Positions 60,505 to 64,000 of a stretch of 64,000 nt of DNA are shown in pieces. A program made the position numbers and the translations under genes. The stretch comes from Antarctobacter heliothermus. GTDB taxonomy: Bacteria; Pseudomonadota; Alphaproteobacteria; Rhodobacterales; Rhodobacteraceae. Within the stretch, counting starts at the first letter, position 1; each line of letters begins with the position of its first letter. The notes beneath the pieces were generated by a model. It saw only the letters and a program-made list of their open reading frames with translations. It had not been told where the DNA came from and did no database searches. The stretch spans positions 2,116,501 to 2,180,500 of the forward strand of contig NZ_CP022540.1 in assembly GCF_002237555.1 (NCBI RefSeq). Direction: 5' to 3'.

Positions 60505-61989
60505 ATGCAGGACACGGCAGAAAATCTTGAGATCATCACGCCGGAGGTCCCCGGTGAAGAGAGTTTCGACGACTCAGGTGCCGCGGTGGCACGTCTGATA
60601 GAGTTGTACGACACGGCGGCGGTCTTTCTGCGCGACGCCTTTCTACAGGCCATGACCATGGGCCATCCCGGCACCCGGCTGCGCGCCTTTTATCCGGAAA
60701 TCCGCCTGACGACGACACGCTTTGACAAGATCGATAGTCGCCTCAGCTTTGGCCATGTGACTCAGCCGGGAACCTATGCCACCACGGTCACGCGGCCCCA
60801 ACTGTTTCGCGACTATCTGATGCAGCAGATCGACCTTCTGCTAGGAAACCACGGCGTCAAGGTGCGCATCGGGCTGTCGGATACGCCGATGCCGGTGCAT
60901 TTCGCCGTTGCGAACTTCCCGGACGTGAATGTCCCGCAAGAGGGCGCTGCCAGTTTCGCCTTGCGCGATGTCTTTGACGTGCCGGACCTGACAACGACCA
61001 ACGATGACATTGTGAACGGCGAGGCACAGCCCGCCCCCGACGGCACCTTGCCGCTGGCGCCGTTCACGGCGCAGCGGGTGGATTATTCGCTGGCGCGGCT
61101 GTCACACTATACCGCGACAGATCCCGAACATTTCCAGAATCACGTCCTGTTCACCAATTATCAGTTCTACGTCGACGAGTTCGAGGCGTACGCCCGTGCC
61201 ATGCTGGCCGATCCCAACAGCGGCTACACCAGCTTTGTCAGCACCGGCAACGCCGAGATCACCGATCCCGATACGGTGCTGCATCCGCCGATCCGGATGC
61301 CGCAGATGCCCACCTACCACCTCAAACGGCCCAAGCAGGCGGGCATCACGCTGGTCAACATCGGCGTTGGTCCTTCGAACGCCAAAACCGCGACAGACCA
61401 TATCGCGGTGATGCGCTCACATGCGTGGTTGATGGTTGGACACTGTGCGGGGCTGCGCAACTCACAGTCGTTGGGCGACTATGTTCTGGCCCATGCTTAT
61501 CTGCGTGAGGACAAGGTGCTGGATGACGATCTACCAGTCTGGGTGCCGATCCCGGCACTGGCGGAAATTCAGATCGCGCTGGAAAATGCGGTGGCGAAGG
61601 AAACGCAATTGGACGGGTTCGACCTTAAGCGAGTGATGCGCACGGGCACGGTTGCCTCACTGGACAACCGCAATTGGGAACTGCGTGAGCAGAGCGGCCC
61701 GGTCAAACGGCTCAGCCAGTCGCGCGCCATCGCTCTGGACATGGAAAGCGCCACGATTGCGGCCAACGGGTTCCGGTTCCGGGTGCCCTACGGGACGCTA
61801 CTTTGCGTGTCGGACAGACCGTTGCATGGCGAATTGAAACTGCCCGGCATGGCCTCTGATTTCTACAAATCGCAGGTCAGCCGCCATTTGCGCATTGGGA
61901 TTCGCGCCATGGAAACGCTGCGCGAGATGCCGCTGGAGCGCATCCATAGTCGAAAACTCCGCAGTTTCGAGGAAACCGCGTTCCTTTGA
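60505..61989 (+). CDS. amn: AMP nucleosidase
   Basis: This 494-residue enzyme hydrolyses AMP to adenine and ribose-5-phosphate, regulating adenylate levels. It has an N-terminal AMP-nucleosidase-specific domain (about 1-200; TRPQLFRDYLMQQIDLLLGN) and a C-terminal phosphorylase-like domain (VGHCAGLRNSQSLGDYVLAHAY, then LDMESATIAANGFRFRVPYGT). The length matches the family (about 480-500). It is a single gene with its own start at 60505. Confidence 0.94.
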   Translation: MQDTAENLEIITPEVPGEESFDDSGAAVARLIELYDTAAVFLRDAFLQAMTMGHPGTRLRAFYPEIRLTTTRFDKIDSRLSFGHVTQPGTYATTVTRPQLFRDYLMQQIDLLLGNHGVKVRIGLSDTPMPVHFAVANFPDVNVPQEGAASFALRDVFDVPDLTTTNDDIVNGEAQPAPDGTLPLAPFTAQRVDYSLARLSHYTATDPEHFQNHVLFTNYQFYVDEFEAYARAMLADPNSGYTSFVSTGNAEITDPDTVLHPPIRMPQMPTYHLKRPKQAGITLVNIGVGPSNAKTATDHIAVMRSHAWLMVGHCAGLRNSQSLGDYVLAHAYLREDKVLDDDLPVWVPIPALAEIQIALENAVAKETQLDGFDLKRVMRTGTVASLDNRNWELREQSGPVKRLSQSRAIALDMESATIAANGFRFRVPYGTLLCVSDRPLHGELKLPGMASDFYKSQVSRHLRIGIRAMETLREMPLERIHSRKLRSFEETAFL

Positions 61990-62122
61990 CGCGGCGGAAA
62001 CCAGCACAAACTGCAGAAATGGCATTGATGCACAGCCCCTAATCGTTGTGTTTTGCCCCCACATCCGGTTTTATTGCGTTTGAGAGGCCCTAAGTGTGAC
62101 GGGCAGTGAAGGAGACCATGAA

Positions 62123-62410
62123 ATGGCGAAACCCATGACAAAAACCCAGCTGGTGGCTGCACTGGCGGAAAAGATGGATGCGGACAAGAAAGTGGCTGGT
62201 GCCGCTCTGGACGCGATCACAGAGATCATCACGTCCGAAGTGGCCGCAGGCGGTGCTGTGACCCTGCCCGGTGTCGGCAAGGTCTATTGCCGCGAACGCC
62301 CCGAGCGTATGGTGCGCAACCCGGCAACCGGCGCGCAGTTCAAGAAAGAGGCCGACAAGCAGGTCAAAGTGACCATTGCCAAGGCGCTCAAGGACAGCGT
62401 AAACGCCTGA
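62123..62410 (+). CDS. HU-family DNA-binding protein
   Basis: This 95-residue histone-like protein bends DNA and organises the nucleoid. It has the family pattern KTQLVAALAEKMDADKKVAGAALDAITEIIT and VTLPGVGKVYCRERPERMVRNPATG (split over 8-75). GAAGGAGA precedes the ATG at 62123. A terminator follows directly. Confidence 0.95.
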   Translation: MAKPMTKTQLVAALAEKMDADKKVAGAALDAITEIITSEVAAGGAVTLPGVGKVYCRERPERMVRNPATGAQFKKEADKQVKVTIAKALKDSVNA

Positions 62411-62441
62411 TCCCCGGCATCTGCCCGGAGACACAGGAATG

Positions 62442-62467
62442 AAAGGGTCGCTTTGGCGACCCTTTTT
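62442..62467 (+). terminator. Intrinsic terminator of the HU gene
   Basis: AAAGGGTCGC (62442-62451), loop TTTG and GCGACCCTTT (62456-62465) followed by more T residues, 31 bases after the stop. This is a strong canonical terminator. Confidence 0.92.
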
Positions 62468-62503
62468 CTTTGCCTGTTTCCCGGATCGGGTAGATCGGCG
62501 ACG

Positions 62504-63100
62504 TCAGTACCGGCCTGAGACCTGAGCGCGCGTCTTCCATTCGAATTTGTTGCCCCGACCGTCATCGGTGGGGATGTCCAGCGTAGTGGCGCGTTCGTAA
62601 ACCGCCTGCGTGGGAACATTCAGCGTGTCGGCCACCAGATTGGCACGGCCCTCATACCAGAGGCTGCAAAAAACCTCGCCCGGCATCAAAAGGATTCGGG
62701 CAAAGCGGACCGCCTCTGCCTGTGCGGTGCGGTCGGTCGGTCTGAGCAGTGCCTGAATTCCGCAACCCGGGTTCGCCTCGCGCGTTGTCGGCACATGCAG
62801 AATCCAGTGACCCACCCCCATGGCGGCCATAAAGCGGTCCTGACGCGGCTTGCCCTTTTTCGGCAACCAGATGCAGGATTTCCTTCCTTGCGGCACGTCC
62901 AACAGGATTTCATGCGGCGGGCTAGAATATTCGATGTCCACGTTCAGCGCCCGGCAGATCGGGTCCATCGGATCGCCATGGGGCAGGGACATGCCGGGCG
63001 ACTGGGACACCAGATCATCGATAATCTCTTCGATCTCGGTGTCGCTGACGCCGGTCGCCATCGGTTCGACGTAGGCGTAGTTGGGGTACTTGGGCGGCAT
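62504..63100 (-). CDS. IrrE/ImmA-like protein with degenerate zinc motif
   Basis: This 198-residue protein has the layout of the DUF955/IrrE-ImmA family: PICRALNVDIEYSS, a lysine-containing strand, RFMAAMGVGHWILHVP, then QAEAVRFARILLMPGEVF. The region that reads HExxH in active metalloproteases is Met-Gly-Val-Gly-His (94-98): the first zinc-binding histidine and the catalytic glutamate are lost. It is therefore probably inactive as a protease, perhaps a binding or regulatory protein. The ATG at 63100 has GGAGA upstream. It converges on the HU gene. Confidence 0.72.
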   Translation of the reverse strand: MPPKYPNYAYVEPMATGVSDTEIEEIIDDLVSQSPGMSLPHGDPMDPICRALNVDIEYSSPPHEILLDVPQGRKSCIWLPKKGKPRQDRFMAAMGVGHWILHVPTTREANPGCGIQALLRPTDRTAQAEAVRFARILLMPGEVFCSLWYEGRANLVADTLNVPTQAVYERATTLDIPTDDGRGNKFEWKTRAQVSGRY

Positions 63101-63228
63101 GGAAATCTCCGCTTCGACGAAGGGCGCATGGGTTTGACCAGCCCGGATGCCGAATGTTGTCACGAAAGAGGTTTCCAAACTCTGAACAGCAGGGCGAACC
63201 CCTAAGATTGCAGGTGTATTGTCCCGCT

Positions 63229-63933
63229 TCAGGGCTTTGCGGAGGCGATCAGCGCGCTTAGGGATTGCCGCTGTTGGCCCTGCGCGTCGAAATTCTCAGG
63301 CTTCAGCCAAATCTCAAATCCTTGGCGCAGGGCGGGCCATTCGCCGTCGAGGATCGAATACCACGCCGTATCGCGGTTGCGTCCCTTGTAGACCAGCGCC
63401 TGTCGAAAGATGCCCTCAAAGGAGAACCCCAACCGCAGGGCGGCGCGGCGTGATGGCGCATTCAGCGCGTCGCATTTCCACTCGTAGCGGCGATAGCCGA
63501 GATCCTCAAAAACGTGGCGCATCAGCAAGAATTGCACCTCAGTCGCGGCGCGGGTGCCCTGCAATGCCGGGGAGAAATGGATGAAGCCCACTTCGATCGA
63601 TGCGGCCTGTGGATTGATCCGGAGCAGCGACAGAAAGCCAACGGCGCGGCCCTGAACAAGGACGGTATAGAACTGCGGGTCACGGCTGGCGGCCTTGCCT
63701 GCGGTCCAGTCCCGCGCATGTTGGCGGTCGTCAAAGGGCGTTTCCTCACCCAGATAGGTCCAGCCGGAGGGATCGGAAAAGGCGTTAAAGAACCCATCGG
63801 CATGGTCGACCGATAGCGGTTCCAGCGTCGCATACCGACCTTCCAGCGCCTGATGCGGGGGGTGCGGGCGGGGCAAGGGCAGATCGACGAACAGCCCTAT
63901 GGGCTGTCCGTACTGGTTCAAACGGTGGTCCAT
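63229..63933 (-). CDS. GNAT-family N-acetyltransferase (RimJ/RimL-like)
   Basis: This 234-residue GNAT protein transfers an acetyl group from acetyl-CoA to an amine. Visible are YTVLVQGRAVGFLSLLRINPQ (strand and motif), HFSPALQGTRAATEVQFLLM (CoA-binding) and YRRYEWKCDALNAPSRRAALRLGFSFEG (split over the final helices), the RimJ/L-type pattern. The substrate is unknown. It is followed on the same strand, upstream in transcription, by the truncated gene at the window edge. Confidence 0.88.
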   Translation of the reverse strand: MDHRLNQYGQPIGLFVDLPLPRPHPPHQALEGRYATLEPLSVDHADGFFNAFSDPSGWTYLGEETPFDDRQHARDWTAGKAASRDPQFYTVLVQGRAVGFLSLLRINPQAASIEVGFIHFSPALQGTRAATEVQFLLMRHVFEDLGYRRYEWKCDALNAPSRRAALRLGFSFEGIFRQALVYKGRNRDTAWYSILDGEWPALRQGFEIWLKPENFDAQGQQRQSLSALIASAKP

Positions 63934-63936
63934 CCC

Positions 63937-64000
63937 TCAGCCGAAAACGCGGCCAAGCGCACCATCGACCGCCGAGAGGATCTCATCGATATCATCCTTG
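63937..64000 (-). CDS. C-terminal end of a gene cut by the window edge
   Basis: On the minus strand an open frame of 20 codons enters from beyond the window and ends in TGA (63937-63939), reading KDDIDEILSAVDGALGRVFG. The spacing of 3 bases from the GNAT start suggests an operon. The ending resembles the C-terminus of class III (aspartate/acetylornithine-type) aminotransferases, but 20 residues are too few to assign. Confidence 0.45.
   Translation of the reverse strand, partial: KDDIDEILSAVDGALGRVFG

Overview
The window looks like a chromosomal segment of a Roseobacter-type alphaproteobacterium (Rhodobacterales). The evidence is the high GC content, short intergenic gaps, many start/stop overlaps, and recognisable Rhodobacterales sets: petP-petR-like regulators, the HDAC-xseB-ispA-dxs block, GcvT-type dimethylglycine/sarcosine dehydrogenases with their XRE-cupin regulator, and a CPA1 antiporter. 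No rRNA, tRNA, CRISPR array or prophage was recognised. All motif, repeat and structure calls come from reading the sequence by eye; no database was searched.

Layout. 1-2482: the 3' end of a glutamate-cysteine ligase gene facing a gamma-glutamyltransferase-family gene, with a palindromic repeat between them. 2483-2913 has no gene but holds two copies of an unrecognised stem-loop whose stems covary. 2914-5544: an RsbW/RsbV-like partner-switch pair diverging from a thiolase, then a free-methionine-sulfoxide reductase. 5549-13227: a methylamine/C1 block with an XRE-cupin regulator, a GFA protein, two FAD/GcvT dehydrogenases, a LysE exporter and a homocysteine methyltransferase. This suggests stepwise demethylation of betaine-type compounds with handling of the released C1 units. 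13291-19484: pseudouridine synthase, ArsR-SRPBCC pair with its own operators, aldehyde dehydrogenase, 1-Cys peroxiredoxin, M14-like deacylase and exonuclease III. 19524-27705: a membrane acyltransferase, a YbbN-LonN-Trm112 unit, and two paralogous secreted trypsin-like proteases with different C-terminal modules. 27785-35954: threonine dehydratase, small proteins, rpsO, an IS5-family element, antiporter, pnp and a small lipoprotein. 36395-41469: IMPACT protein, ohr/ohrR, an OmpR regulator, RibA, a luciferase-like oxidoreductase and an L,D-transpeptidase-like protein.

41676-47673 is a spermidine/putrescine-type ABC importer with a tandem DUF1330 protein inside the operon and a permease carrying a very large periplasmic insert. 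47783-49310 holds a PAS-domain protein and the decayed remnant of a paralogue. 49450-55780: ilvE, petP-petR, a histone-deacetylase-like hydrolase and the xseB-ispA-dxs isoprenoid block. 55801 to the end holds mostly housekeeping and single genes (ExoD, an epimerase-like protein, a lytic transglycosylase, a methyltransferase, a class II aldolase, VOC, AMP nucleosidase, HU, an IrrE-like protein with a lost zinc motif, a GNAT) and the C-terminus of a gene cut by the window edge.

Most of the window is ordinary core genome. The least explained signals are the covarying stem-loop pair (2551-2817), the 61-bp palindrome-bearing repeat found in two convergent gaps (827-887 and 15091-15151), the module-swapped protease pair, and the DUF1330 gene inside the ABC operon.
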